A DNA stretch of 44,958 bases from an uncultured Peptococcaceae bacterium (GCA_937892995.1 CALBJS010000060.1:1-44958), one strand, 5' to 3'. Counted from the stretch's first letter, positions 16,736-24,580 are shown. The notes: generated by a model not told the origin, from the sequence alone. Program-made: numbers and translations.

Positions 16736-16840
16736 GATTCGGCCCGTTTCATTTGAATACAACCTCGTTTTCTATTATAACTTAAAAGAAATGTAACGGA
16801 GAACATAAAATTTGGTATCCAAATTATTGTAGCGTAAAGA

Positions 16841-16874
16841 AGGAGACAGTATTTATTTCTCACCGCTGTCTCCT
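16841..16874. terminator. terminator-like hairpin
   Basis: AGGAGACAG (16841-16849) pairs perfectly with CTGTCTCCT (16866-16874), about 105 bases after the carrier gene. The tail is only partly T-rich. Confidence 0.5.
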
Positions 16875-17170
16875 ATCTTATAGCTGCCATTGCCACGACG
16901 CCTTTCGTTTTGCCTCCCGATATGAGGGGACTTACTTCCAAAAAAACAATACTATCCAAGAAACGGAAAAGAGGGGAAGGAACAGAAACACCCCATAAAA
17001 AGAAAAGACGTCTCATCTGAGACGCCCTTAAAGGCTGTGTTTCGTTACAGCTATATTTCTTTTTGCCTCACGGAATAGAAGAGCTAAGAGCTTCAGGGCA
17101 GCTCCATTCGGCAAAAAGCCATTGATGTGCTGCATTCTGCAAAGCAAATCCTGTTATTTATAGTCGTCCT
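16875..17170. other. intergenic region with minus-strand terminator
   Basis: No gene is recognised. At 17008-17025 GCGTCTC-AGAT-GAGACGT forms a hairpin on the minus strand followed by TCTTTTCTTTTT, a likely terminator for the small gene at 17171-17401. Confidence 0.5.
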
Positions 17171-17401
17171 TTACGGTCTTCCATCGGCAGAGCAAGTTTC
17201 TGTACTCCTTGCCTCCAAGATAAAATTGCCTGACTTTTGTTTTAATGCTACATACTTAACTTTCTGCGGTATATCAGGAAACTTTTTGCTGTTTCGTGTT
17301 AATGCTTTGGCATAAAGTATAGCTGTTGACTCGTCTGAAATTTCTTCCCTATTGTCATAGGCTTTTTTTGCGTTTAAAATGTCTTTTTCAGTAATTAACA
17401 T
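17171..17401 (-). CDS. small hypothetical protein
   Basis: A 76-residue hydrophilic protein beginning MLITEKDILNAKKAYDNREE. AAGGGGGAA lies 9 bases before the ATG, and a minus-strand terminator lies about 150 bases downstream, which support a real gene. No family or motif is recognised; the last 15 residues have a less protein-like composition and may lie beyond a decayed stop. No sigma-54 promoter is seen upstream. Confidence 0.5.
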   Translation of the reverse strand: MLITEKDILNAKKAYDNREEISDESTAILYAKALTRNSKKFPDIPQKVKYVALKQKSGNFILEARSTETCSADGRP

Positions 17402-17856
17402 TTACTATTCCCCCTTTTGATTATTGTACACCCTATGAATATCATAAAAGGTGTTATGCAATTACTGAATTATCCTTTAATTTAGCTTGGAATATCCTCT
17501 TTTATAATTATACCGACAGAAACATGCCGGTATAATTATTCGCCATTACAGTCCTCTTTTTTCATTAGGAACCATGCTGAGATAATCGTAGGATCCACCT
17601 GATTAACCCAAGGCTAAGGGAGCTAAACATGAGTAGCGTAAGTCATTGGATAACGAGCCGACCAAATTCCTAATCAAGCCATACGAGCATAATAATACCT
17701 AATCTTTAGGGCTTCTTTATTACTGTTATATATCGGCCGGCAATGCTAGATGCAATATTTTATGTCTTTTATCTGGTGGCCAAGGGGAAAAAATCCCCTC
17801 GTCACCAAACTTATACAACCCAATACCGGTTGCATTATTCTTACAGGTGCAGTTCC
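17402..17856. other. intergenic region with a 12-bp inverted repeat
   Basis: A perfect 12-bp inverted repeat (17504-17515 with 17528-17539) surrounds a 12-base loop. On the minus strand it follows a short frame ending WVNQVDPTIISAWFLMKKED and then a stop, which could be the last codons of a decayed gene with its terminator; upstream frames are broken. A GGGGA/TCCCC hairpin lies at 17786-17803, after the Fe-S gene. Nothing else is recognised. Confidence 0.35.
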
Positions 17857-18285
17857 TTATTGCGGTGTAAACAGTACCATTTTGGGCTTTCTAGCCATTT
17901 TTTCCGCCAATTCTTTAACTGGGCCATAACTCATTACAAGTGCCTGGCAATGCTGTACACAACTGGGCATCTTACCTTTAGATACCCGGTCTTCGCACAG
18001 GTTACACAATGAAGTTGGGAAAGGAATATGATTTAAATCCCATCTTCCATCAGGCATTTGACGAGCCCCATCTGTAAGTAATTTAATACCATACTGATTA
18101 AGGGGAAGATTTAATTCCTTCATGCAGGCAACTTCACAAGCGTGGCAGCCTGTACAATATTCGTAGTCAATTAAAAGACCATATCCGGATGTATCCTCTG
18201 ATTTCAGGCGGCGTTCCAGACTTTCTCTGGCTTGAGGATATACGGAAGCCTTCCCTTCAATCTCTTTAGAAAGTTGCTCTGACAT
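17857..18285 (-). CDS. electron-transfer protein with two [4Fe-4S] clusters
   Basis: A 142-residue ferredoxin-like subunit of the NrfC/DmsB type. Eight cysteines form two clusters: C44, C47, C50, C54 (CTGCHACEVAC) and C94, C97, C109, C113 (CNLC...SCVQHC). The usual dimeric family members carry four clusters, so this is a short form. It has no signal peptide or membrane anchor and should be cytoplasmic. The start at 18285 follows AAAGGAGG and overlaps the end of the molybdopterin gene by 20 bases, which indicates translational coupling. It probably passes electrons between the molybdopterin subunit and a soluble carrier. Confidence 0.88.
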   Translation of the reverse strand: MSEQLSKEIEGKASVYPQARESLERRLKSEDTSGYGLLIDYEYCTGCHACEVACMKELNLPLNQYGIKLLTDGARQMPDGRWDLNHIPFPTSLCNLCEDRVSKGKMPSCVQHCQALVMSYGPVKELAEKMARKPKMVLFTPQ

Positions 18286-20629
18286 ATTCCCATCCTCCTT
18301 TTTTGGTGACTTGTTCACCGGGCATTACTTTACTATTTTCTTCGGTAACTTTATAAACCCGGCAAAGCAGGTTTTTATTGGGTGCTCCATAACCGGCAGG
18401 TCCATTTTGGCATTGGGAAGTCAGGTTATTGATATTGGAGTCAAAAACTCCGAATAAGCTGGGTTCCGCTGCTTCTTTTTCCGGGAACCACCAGCCATGC
18501 TCGGCATTTATGACTCTGGGATCAATGGTTCTGACCAATTTAGCGATTTGTTTGCATCTGCCGCGGAAGCTTTCAATCCATACCCAGTCTCCATCCTTAA
18601 TGCCGGACTTTTCAGCAGTATCCGGGTGAATTTCTACCTGTGGCTGGGGGTGGAACATTCTCATTGTCGCCTGCTGACGGTGTTCAGAGTGGAAAAATTC
18701 CCATGAACGTGTTCCGGAAGTAAGGATTAACGGATACTCTTTATACAGTTCAGGTTGTGAATACGGGCTTTCCGGCGGTTCAATGTGAGCAGGCAGCGGA
18801 TCAATATCAAAGGCATCAAACAAGTCAATATATAACTGGATCTTGCCGTCGGCAGTATTGAAACCAGGTTGTCTGTCGCGGCGCAGAAGGCCTTTTTCAT
18901 ATTTTTTGTATTGCCATTGAGGATAAACATAGACCTTTTCCTGCAGTTCACGATAAGTCAAACCTTGGGTCTTGCCTCTTTCACGGTAGGTTTTCCCGGA
19001 CCACTCAATTTTGAAGGCATCGGGATATTTTTCTTTGTCGTTGCCCATTTTCCAGTTAATCCAATCGGCAACAGTTTCCCAAGGAAATGCTTCGGGATGT
19101 AAACGCTTGCCGAGTTCCAGGCAAATTTGCTCGTCAGATTTACACTCATCATATTCGCATATTTTACTAATAGCACGCAGCGGTGAGAACCAGGCTCTGA
19201 AGCTGTCACGTTCCGCACTCATACCCGCAGGAAGCACGATGTCTGCACAGGCAACTGCGGTCGGAGTCATGAAGAGATCTACAACGACATTGAAGTATAC
19301 ACTTTTCATTGCTTTATAAACACGGGGTGCCTCAGATGCCATGTTGGCAAAGGTATTCGTAGTTTGCAGCCACAGCATTTTAACCGGGTAAGGATCACCG
19401 CCGTTTTCGATAGCCCTGAGCACTGAATCACCATGAGCGGTTGAAGCCAGACCGTACTTTTTAAGAGGGAAATTTTCATTTCCAAAGCGTTTTTCCTGTA
19501 ATTCGGGAGAGACCCACTTGTAACCGCAGCTATATCCATCATCAACATTAAATCCGCTCTTAGCAATAATGTTTCCGCCCGGTATATCAGTATTTCCGGT
19601 AATAGCCCATAAGCTGTTAATAGCCTGGGCAGTGGCAATACCTGTCACTTGTTGGTCGACTGCCAGTCCCCATTGAATAGCAGCCGGTTTGGCAGCAGCA
19701 TAGAAGCGTGCCGCAGCTTCGATAAGCTCTTTGGGTATCCAAGTTATTTCGGCAACCTTTTCAGGTATATACTCCTGTACACGTTCGGTCAATTCCTCAA
19801 ATCCAGAGCACCATTTTTCCACAAAGTCATGATCATAAAGATCTTCGTTGATAATAACATTCAGCATACCCATCGCTAGTGCACAGTCAGTTCCCGGTCT
19901 TATCTGCAGCCAATACTCTGCTCTAGATGCCAGCCAGGTTAGGCGTGGATCTATGACGATTAGTTTTGCCCCCATTCTCATTTCATCAACGATCCAGTGG
20001 CCAAAGAATCCATCGCCATTGGTGATTATCGGGTTATTACCCCAAATAACAATAACTTTAGGGTTTACGAATTCCGGATGATCATAACGTTCTTCAAAGA
20101 ATTGTGCACAGTCACATACAAAGAAATCACTATTCATTACTGCCTGTTGTGCTGCTCTAGGCAGATAGCAGGAGTCTCCGGCCAGAAATCCCAAAACATA
20201 GTTTGGACTACCAAATCCGGCATAAGTTAGATAAGGTACCTGCCAGATAATGTTTCTGCCTGTCCCTTCCATGCCGCATATAGTTTCGGGACCCCATTCC
20301 TTTTGAATATATCTTACTTTTTCAACAATAATATCGTAAGCTTCATCCCAACTGATTCTTTCCCATTTGTTTTCGCCGCGTTCACCAACACGTTTTAAAG
20401 GCCATTTTAAACGTTGGGGATGATTGTATGCTTCAGTCTGATTCAAACAACGCATACACAGTCTGCCCATGTTATAAGGGTTATCAAGATCGCCTTCGAC
20501 CTTTTCCAACTTACCGTCTTTCGTATAATAGAGAAGTCCGCATCCATCATGACACCCCGGTCCTGACCAATGCGTAGAGCGTGTAACAGTGTATTCACCA
20601 TCTTGCCACTGCCATTGTTTCTGGGACAT
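18266..20629 (-). CDS. molybdopterin (Mo/W-bisPGD) oxidoreductase, catalytic subunit
   Basis: A 787-residue DMSO-reductase-family enzyme without a Tat signal, hence cytoplasmic. The N-terminal cluster region has H20, C26, C30, C58 and C61 (GPGCHDGCG; GRLCMRC). The spacing leaves H20 or C61 as the fourth [4Fe-4S] ligand. SPNYVLGFLAGDSCYLPR places C154 where the metal-binding residue usually sits. Later signatures include VIVIWGNNPI, VIDPRLT and the C-terminal cofactor domain (LTSGTRSWEFFHSEHRQQ). AAGGAGGG precedes the ATG. It is co-transcribed with the Fe-S subunit from a sigma-54 promoter. The reaction is not evident: related soluble enzymes include hydroxylases, dehydroxylases, transhydroxylases and acetylene hydratase. 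Neighbouring CoA genes suggest action on an organic acid or its derivative. Confidence 0.9.
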   Translation of the reverse strand: MSQKQWQWQDGEYTVTRSTHWSGPGCHDGCGLLYYTKDGKLEKVEGDLDNPYNMGRLCMRCLNQTEAYNHPQRLKWPLKRVGERGENKWERISWDEAYDIIVEKVRYIQKEWGPETICGMEGTGRNIIWQVPYLTYAGFGSPNYVLGFLAGDSCYLPRAAQQAVMNSDFFVCDCAQFFEERYDHPEFVNPKVIVIWGNNPIITNGDGFFGHWIVDEMRMGAKLIVIDPRLTWLASRAEYWLQIRPGTDCALAMGMLNVIINEDLYDHDFVEKWCSGFEELTERVQEYIPEKVAEITWIPKELIEAAARFYAAAKPAAIQWGLAVDQQVTGIATAQAINSLWAITGNTDIPGGNIIAKSGFNVDDGYSCGYKWVSPELQEKRFGNENFPLKKYGLASTAHGDSVLRAIENGGDPYPVKMLWLQTTNTFANMASEAPRVYKAMKSVYFNVVVDLFMTPTAVACADIVLPAGMSAERDSFRAWFSPLRAISKICEYDECKSDEQICLELGKRLHPEAFPWETVADWINWKMGNDKEKYPDAFKIEWSGKTYRERGKTQGLTYRELQEKVYVYPQWQYKKYEKGLLRRDRQPGFNTADGKIQLYIDLFDAFDIDPLPAHIEPPESPYSQPELYKEYPLILTSGTRSWEFFHSEHRQQATMRMFHPQPQVEIHPDTAEKSGIKDGDWVWIESFRGRCKQIAKLVRTIDPRVINAEHGWWFPEKEAAEPSLFGVFDSNINNLTSQCQNGPAGYGAPNKNLLCRVYKVTEENSKVMPGEQVTKKGGWEYVRATF

Positions 20630-20765
20630 ATTATTTTTCCCTCCTTGAAATAATTTTGTATTACAACTTCATATTCTATCTGCCTGCCGCAAGGGAACTA
20701 ATAATGGCAGATAAAACATTTAATTGTCAGATGTGAGTTTGTTTGCGGGTATTAAAACTGCATTT

Positions 20766-20812
20766 CATGTACTTTTTAGTCACTGCCACTTTGATGTGGC
20801 CTGAAGTACATG
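20766..20812 (-). ncRNA. long hairpin in the molybdopterin operon leader
   Basis: CATGTACTT (20766-20774) pairs with AAGTACATG (20804-20812), and GCCAC pairs with GTGGC inside it. It lies in the roughly 230-base leader between the sigma-54 promoter and the start codon. A molybdenum-cofactor-type sensing leader would make sense here, but I do not recognise a known class. Confidence 0.4.
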
Positions 20813-20859
20813 TATTCACTCCCTTCATATGTTGAATTTTTTGTTTCGCGTATATATAT

Positions 20860-20875
20860 TGCAAATATCATGCCA
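20860..20875 (-). promoter_or_regulatory. sigma-54 promoter of the molybdopterin operon
   Basis: On the minus strand TGGCAT-GATAT-TTGCA has GG and GC ten bases apart. Confidence 0.85.
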
Positions 20876-20915
20876 TACGGGAAAAATTCCATTTTTTCAG
20901 GGTTTTTATGGACCT

Positions 20916-20953
20916 TGGGACAGAAAACGATGATTGTGAAATAAAGTGTCCCA
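20916..20953. promoter_or_regulatory. enhancer palindrome TGGGACA-N24-TGTCCCA (molybdopterin operon)
   Basis: Arms are at 20916-20922 and 20947-20953, 40 bases upstream of the -24 element. Confidence 0.82.
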
Positions 20954-21079
20954 GATTGAAATATAAAAAAGACCCGCATCGATATTTGCAGATCTAGGCA
21001 TACGGATTCAATTGGTCTAAAAGAGTTCCTGCTCTTAAAATTCGTCAGAAAAAACAATATAGGAAACATATCATAAGCG

Positions 21080-21400
21080 TCCGTAATTAAACAAAATGTC
21101 TCAACAAGCCTTCTTAACAACTTGTGAATCAAGATTTTTTTCTAGTGTGCCAGATAAGACAAAGTCAACGATAGAAAGGAAGTACCGGTCGATGATAACA
21201 ACCAAAGCCATATAGGCATGTTTTATTCGACAAGAGGCGATCTGGTTAATTGATTTAGATAAACCTCGTATTCAGAACAAGTTATTTAATGTTTCTTTCT
21301 TCCCGTAAGACCTCAATGACTTTTTCGCTATTTGTTCAGGTGTAAGAATCCACCTTTTTTACATTCTCTCTCTAACTTATTTTTTGTTTTGCCTGTCTCG
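21080..21400 (-). mobile_element. degenerate IS3-family transposase fragment
   Basis: The minus strand reads in broken frames as the catalytic core region of an IS3-type OrfB: IRGLSKSINQIAS, then KHAYMALVVIIDRYFLSIVD, then FVLSGTLEKNLDSQVVKKAC, then a stop. The pattern matches the PNQxW...DITYI...YLxxIID-Y-R family segment, but the DDE residues are largely lost. Ends are approximate. It lies between two divergent sigma-54 units. Confidence 0.55.
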
Positions 21401-21440
21401 TTTGATAGAATTATTATATTCGGCCAACAATTTTTCATAA

Positions 21441-21478
21441 TGAGACAGAATATTTCACAATCAATGATTTATGTCCCA
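21441..21478. promoter_or_regulatory. enhancer palindrome TGAGACA-N24-TGTCCCA (zinc ribbon / CoA-transferase)
   Basis: Arms are at 21441-21447 (one mismatch) and 21472-21478, 39 bases before the -24 element. Confidence 0.75.
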
Positions 21479-21517
21479 GCTTTTTAATAACGCTAGAAAG
21501 ACAGCCACTTTCACTAA

Positions 21518-21533
21518 TGGCATGATAATTGCA
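21518..21533 (+). promoter_or_regulatory. sigma-54 promoter of zinc-ribbon protein and CoA-transferase
   Basis: TGGCAT-GATAA-TTGCA has correct GG-GC spacing. No other sigma-54 site and no terminator are seen before the CoA-transferase, so both genes are probably transcribed from here. Confidence 0.82.
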
Positions 21534-21732
21534 ATATTTATATTTGGAGCAAGAACTATTCTGCACTTGCTGCAATGAAGATCTGAGATATTCTTAACAA
21601 ACGCATTATTTCCTTGACCAAAGCTGTCCACATTCATTTTGTCAAGCAGAAGGGTTTACTTAAATCAAGCCCGTTTTATAGGGGGTGATTTCCAGAAAAG
21701 TTCAGTACTATATTTGGAAAGGATTACAATTT

Positions 21733-21909
21733 ATGTGTCATCATTGTTTCGGCTGCAGCCCTTCTTGTTCAAACCGTCACGATGGAAGGCCACCACGAGC
21801 TCCTTTGAAAAGATGTCCTGCTTGTGGACGCTTCAATCCTCCGGAAAATCTTAAATGCAAAAGATGCAGCACGGACTTACCCGCGTCAAAGCCAGCACAT
21901 CGTCTATAA
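21733..21909 (+). CDS. small cysteine-rich zinc-ribbon protein
   Basis: A 58-residue protein with nine cysteines. MCHHCFGCSPSC comes first, then CPACG and CKRC form a zinc ribbon followed by TDLPASKP. It resembles the protein at 9571-9735 in the ribbon and the DLP-(K/A) end, but has an extra N-terminal cysteine cluster and no acidic tail. The start at ATG 21733 follows GAAAGGATT; a GTG at 21685 in the same frame lacks a ribosome site. It lies 200 bases after a sigma-54 promoter and 240 bases before the CoA-transferase. The function is unknown; a metal or redox role in the pathway is possible. Confidence 0.72.
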   Translation: MCHHCFGCSPSCSNRHDGRPPRAPLKRCPACGRFNPPENLKCKRCSTDLPASKPAHRL

Positions 21910-22041
21910 AAAAGCATCTGGATGAAAAAATAATACTGATTTGCTTATATAATATAGTATTTTTATCATAAATACATACCAAATTAAGAAGGTGTGTATA
22001 CCCAGATCGAGCGTAAAAAGTTTACGCAAGGGCAAATGTTA

Positions 22042-22083
22042 ATATAGTATAGCCGGCTGAAATTGCAGCTTAATATACTATAT
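22042..22083. repeat. inverted repeat before the CoA-transferase
   Basis: ATATAGTAT (22042-22050) and ATACTATAT (22075-22083) are inverted copies; a third copy, ATATAGTAT, lies near 21953. A separate hairpin GCGTAAA/TTTACGC sits at 22011-22027. None is followed by a T run, so they are not terminators. Confidence 0.45.
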
Positions 22084-22150
22084 GCAAATTGGTATAAGAC
22101 ATTGACTTAATAGTCATGAGTAATAAATGAATATTGGAGGTCTGTATTTT

Positions 22151-23437
22151 ATGAACAGATGGGAGACTATTGAACGCAAACCGGCCCCACTTTTTGCTCC
22201 GACTTTTGGACCGCTTACCGGAATAAGAGTACTTCTAAACGGGACAGTGGTAGCTGCTCCTTTCACTGCCACCATGATGAGTGATTTCGGTGCTGAGGTT
22301 ATTGCCCTTGAGCGGCCTAAAGTCGGCGGAGATCCTGCCCGTCATCAGAAACCTCAGGTTGTTGAAGGAGACAAATCAATTAGCGGTGCTTGGGTCCAGA
22401 ATGCTAGAAACAAACTAAGTTTTACTTTAGAGACTAATCTTAATGTTCCGGAATCCAAAGAAATCTTTCTTTCCCTCATCAAGAATTCCGATGTTTGGAT
22501 CGAAAACATGGTTTGGATCGATAAGCTAGGCATCTCCGATGAAATGTTACTGGAAGTCAATCCCAAACTAGTTATCTGCCACATTAGCGGTTACGGGACT
22601 CCCGGGTTCGGCGGAGATAAAAGGCAAATAAATAGGCCGGGATATGATCCTTTAGGTCAGTCTGAATCAGGTTGGGCACTACTTCAGGGTTATCCTGATC
22701 GTGAGCCTTACTATGCCCAGCAGTATGTTGGCGATTACCTTACAGCATTAATGGCGGTCAATGGGATTTTAATGGCCTATATGAATGCCCAAAAAACTGG
22801 TAAAGGGCAAAGTATTGATGCTAGCTTGACTGAAAGCTGGATGCGCGTAATGGACGATAATTTTGTACTTTGGACCGCAAATAAATTTATGAAAAAAAGG
22901 CAAGGTGTAATGCAAACAGCTTTCCAACCTGCAGGCGTCTTTGAATGCAAAGACGGAAAGTATATTAATCTGGGTTCTTATGGCAGAACAGCTTACTTAA
23001 ATGTATTAAAGGGTTTTGGAATTGACGCTGAGAAATATTCTTACGAAGCAGCAGGCGGTTCAGCTGAAGCAGTTGCCAGTCCGCTCGGTCGTGAACTCGA
23101 TGGTATATTCAAAAAATTCTTTGCTGAGCATACCGCCCAAGAAGCCTTGGACATTTGTATTGACAACAAAATTTCAGCGGCTATGATTAAAAGCACTGAA
23201 GATGTTTATAACGAACCGCATTGGCATATGAGAGGCGATTGGGTAAAATATACAGACCAGACACTCAATAAAGAAATTGAGGCTTTTGGGATTATGCCTA
23301 AGTTGTCAGAAACACCCGGTAAAGTTTGGTGCGGGGCTCCAGTGCTGGGCCAGGATACCCAGAGGATCCTTTCTGATCTTCTCGGCTACAGTCAGAGCGA
23401 AATTGACGCTTTGAAGGGCAAGGGCGTCATTGATTAA
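22151..23437 (+). CDS. class III CoA-transferase (CaiB/BaiF family)
   Basis: A 428-residue family III CoA-transferase, most like CaiB (carnitine/crotonobetaine CoA-transferase) by eye: FGPLTGIRVLLNGTVVAAPF, NPKLVICHISGYG, TGKGQSIDASLTES and the C-terminal PGKVWCGAPVLGQDT. The catalytic aspartate is probably D195 in YVGDYLTAL. It moves CoA between acyl groups without ATP, in the cytoplasm. The start at ATG 22151 has GGAGG 10 bases upstream; an ATG at 22127 does not. It belongs to the sigma-54 unit with the small zinc-ribbon gene and ends at a strong terminator. With the CoA ligase it gives two ways to load CoA: the ligase for priming and the transferase for recycling. Confidence 0.9.
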   Translation: MNRWETIERKPAPLFAPTFGPLTGIRVLLNGTVVAAPFTATMMSDFGAEVIALERPKVGGDPARHQKPQVVEGDKSISGAWVQNARNKLSFTLETNLNVPESKEIFLSLIKNSDVWIENMVWIDKLGISDEMLLEVNPKLVICHISGYGTPGFGGDKRQINRPGYDPLGQSESGWALLQGYPDREPYYAQQYVGDYLTALMAVNGILMAYMNAQKTGKGQSIDASLTESWMRVMDDNFVLWTANKFMKKRQGVMQTAFQPAGVFECKDGKYINLGSYGRTAYLNVLKGFGIDAEKYSYEAAGGSAEAVASPLGRELDGIFKKFFAEHTAQEALDICIDNKISAAMIKSTEDVYNEPHWHMRGDWVKYTDQTLNKEIEAFGIMPKLSETPGKVWCGAPVLGQDTQRILSDLLGYSQSEIDALKGKGVID

Positions 23438-23455
23438 TGTATGATCCAGTATTTT

Positions 23456-23505
23456 AATACTCCTTGCAGAGAGGCTACAGCTTTCCCTGCAACGAGTATT
23501 TTTTT
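23456..23505 (+). terminator. terminator after the CoA-transferase
   Basis: AATACTC...TGCAG pairs with CTGCA...GAGTATT around a loop containing GAGGCTACAGC, followed by seven T. Confidence 0.85.
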
Positions 23506-23620
23506 ATATTGGCTACACGTCATGATTTTCCGGAGGTTAGCGGAATTTTTTGTTGGAAACAGCCCGCGGACCCGTCATCACTATTATCACTATATAGAGC
23601 AGACTTATACCACACCTAAA

Positions 23621-23659
23621 AAACACCTACTATAGTGCCCTTCTACAATAGGTGTTTTT
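23621..23659. terminator. bidirectional terminator
   Basis: AAACACCTA (23621-23629) pairs with TAGGTGTTT (23649-23657), with A and T runs on both sides. It separates the CoA-transferase from the convergent small gene at 23696-23809. Confidence 0.75.
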
Positions 23660-23695
23660 CAGTACATATAATTTTGTTCTTGCATAGTTAGTTAC

Positions 23696-23809
23696 TCAGC
23701 TAGAATATTTACTAATTACCATTTTTGTGGCACGGGCTTTGTGAAGTAAGCAATTCAGAGTTTCCAGGGCCTTTTTTTCACCGCTGCATTTTTTGACGAT
23801 TTTGTTCAT
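23696..23809 (-). CDS. small basic protein, unknown
   Basis: A 37-residue frame starting MNKIVKKCSGEKKALETLN with a very strong ribosome site (AAGGAGGGG, six bases before the ATG) and a terminator 40 bases after its stop. It has two cysteines and many lysines and a mostly helical composition. It is too short for family recognition, but the flanking signals support expression. Confidence 0.6.
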   Translation of the reverse strand: MNKIVKKCSGEKKALETLNCLLHKARATKMVISKYSS

Positions 23810-24075
23810 TGATTACCCCTCCTTAGAAGTATATTGTTAACTTTTCTTTCCAGTTACTATTATAAGGTACTAACCGTTATTTGTAAAGAGTAAAAAAAGG
23901 TAATTAGTATTATTTGAAATAAGATGTAATATTCACAAAAATCTAAATTGAGTTGTTTTTTTTAGATATGCTCTCTTTAAAATAATCTTTACTATTAAAT
24001 TTTAAAACAAAAGGATAATAAGTTTTTAGACTAGCCATACTAAGAATAATTTGTAATAAAAGGAGGTGTATCGCA

Positions 24076-24198
24076 ATGGCTAAGAGTAAAATGGGTAAAG
24101 CAATGAAAGAAGTTAAAAAAGGTGTAGCCGAGATTGTAGATGATGCAAAAGAAAATACCAATAAAGCAGTAGATTATATAAAAGATAAGACTAAGTAA
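24076..24198 (+). CDS. small lysine-rich hydrophilic protein
   Basis: A 40-residue protein (begins MAKSKMGKAMKEVKKG, ends DYIKDKTK) that should form one amphipathic helix, with charge spacing like CsbD- or YtxH-type stress peptides; that likeness is only compositional. AGGAGGTG precedes the ATG, and a terminator follows about 40 bases after the stop. It is convergent with the small gene at 24440-24580. Confidence 0.65.
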   Translation: MAKSKMGKAMKEVKKGVAEIVDDAKENTNKAVDYIKDKTK

Positions 24199-24239
24199 GA
24201 ATAGTGTTTTTCTTCCTATTAAATATAAAGTTTTAAGAA

Positions 24240-24270
24240 GAAGGGGTTCGCTCAGGGGCGAGCTCCTTTT
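24240..24270 (+). terminator. terminator after small lysine-rich gene
   Basis: AAGGGG-CGCTC pairs with GGCGAG-CTCCTT, followed by TTTT. Confidence 0.7.
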
Positions 24271-24377
24271 CATGATTTTATGGGCCTTATCTTAAAGATA
24301 ATTATCTTATCAATGATATTTTTTCGATATAAAGGAAATAAGGAATAAAGAACCATGTTTTAGAGGGATTTGAGCAG

Positions 24378-24416
24378 TAAAAAAAGGCCGCCCTAAAAAG
24401 TACTTTGGGGACGGCT
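24378..24416 (-). terminator. terminator after small gene on minus strand
   Basis: On the minus strand AAGCCGTCCCC pairs with AGGGCGGCC and is followed by seven T (the A run at 24378-24385). Confidence 0.75.
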
Positions 24417-24439
24417 TAACTAAGATTAAATCCCTTTTG

Positions 24440-24580
24440 TTATTTAATTTCCAAATCGTCGGGGTTTTTGTCTTTAGCTGGAATAGAATCTTTTGACTGG
24501 CCGGTAGTGGATGTTCCCCCCTTAGCTTTAGCCTCTAATTCTTTGGTCTTTTGTGCAAATAAACTAAACTTACTAGCCAT
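24440..24580 (-). CDS. small hydrophilic protein, unknown
   Basis: A 46-residue protein starting MASKFSLFAQKTKELEAKAK, followed by a Gly/Ser/Thr-rich linker and an acidic end (DDLEIK). AGGAGGT lies before the ATG, and a clear terminator follows the stop. No family is recognised. With the two small proteins just upstream it forms a group of tiny, well-expressed-looking genes, perhaps stress or sporulation-related; that is inference. Confidence 0.62.
   Translation of the reverse strand: MASKFSLFAQKTKELEAKAKGGTSTTGQSKDSIPAKDKNPDDLEIK

Noticed and set aside
20776..21132. A 118-codon open frame on the minus strand
   Set aside because: It spans the sigma-54 promoter, the enhancer palindrome and the IS3 remnant, has no ribosome site and no protein-like pattern.
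22050..22070. A possible sigma-54 site (CCGGCTGAAATTGCAG) before the CoA-transferase
   Set aside because: GG and GC are eight bases apart, not ten, so it cannot be a working -24/-12 promoter.
23441..23635. A 64-codon open frame after the CoA-transferase
   Set aside because: It runs through the strong terminator at 23456-23505 and has no ribosome site.
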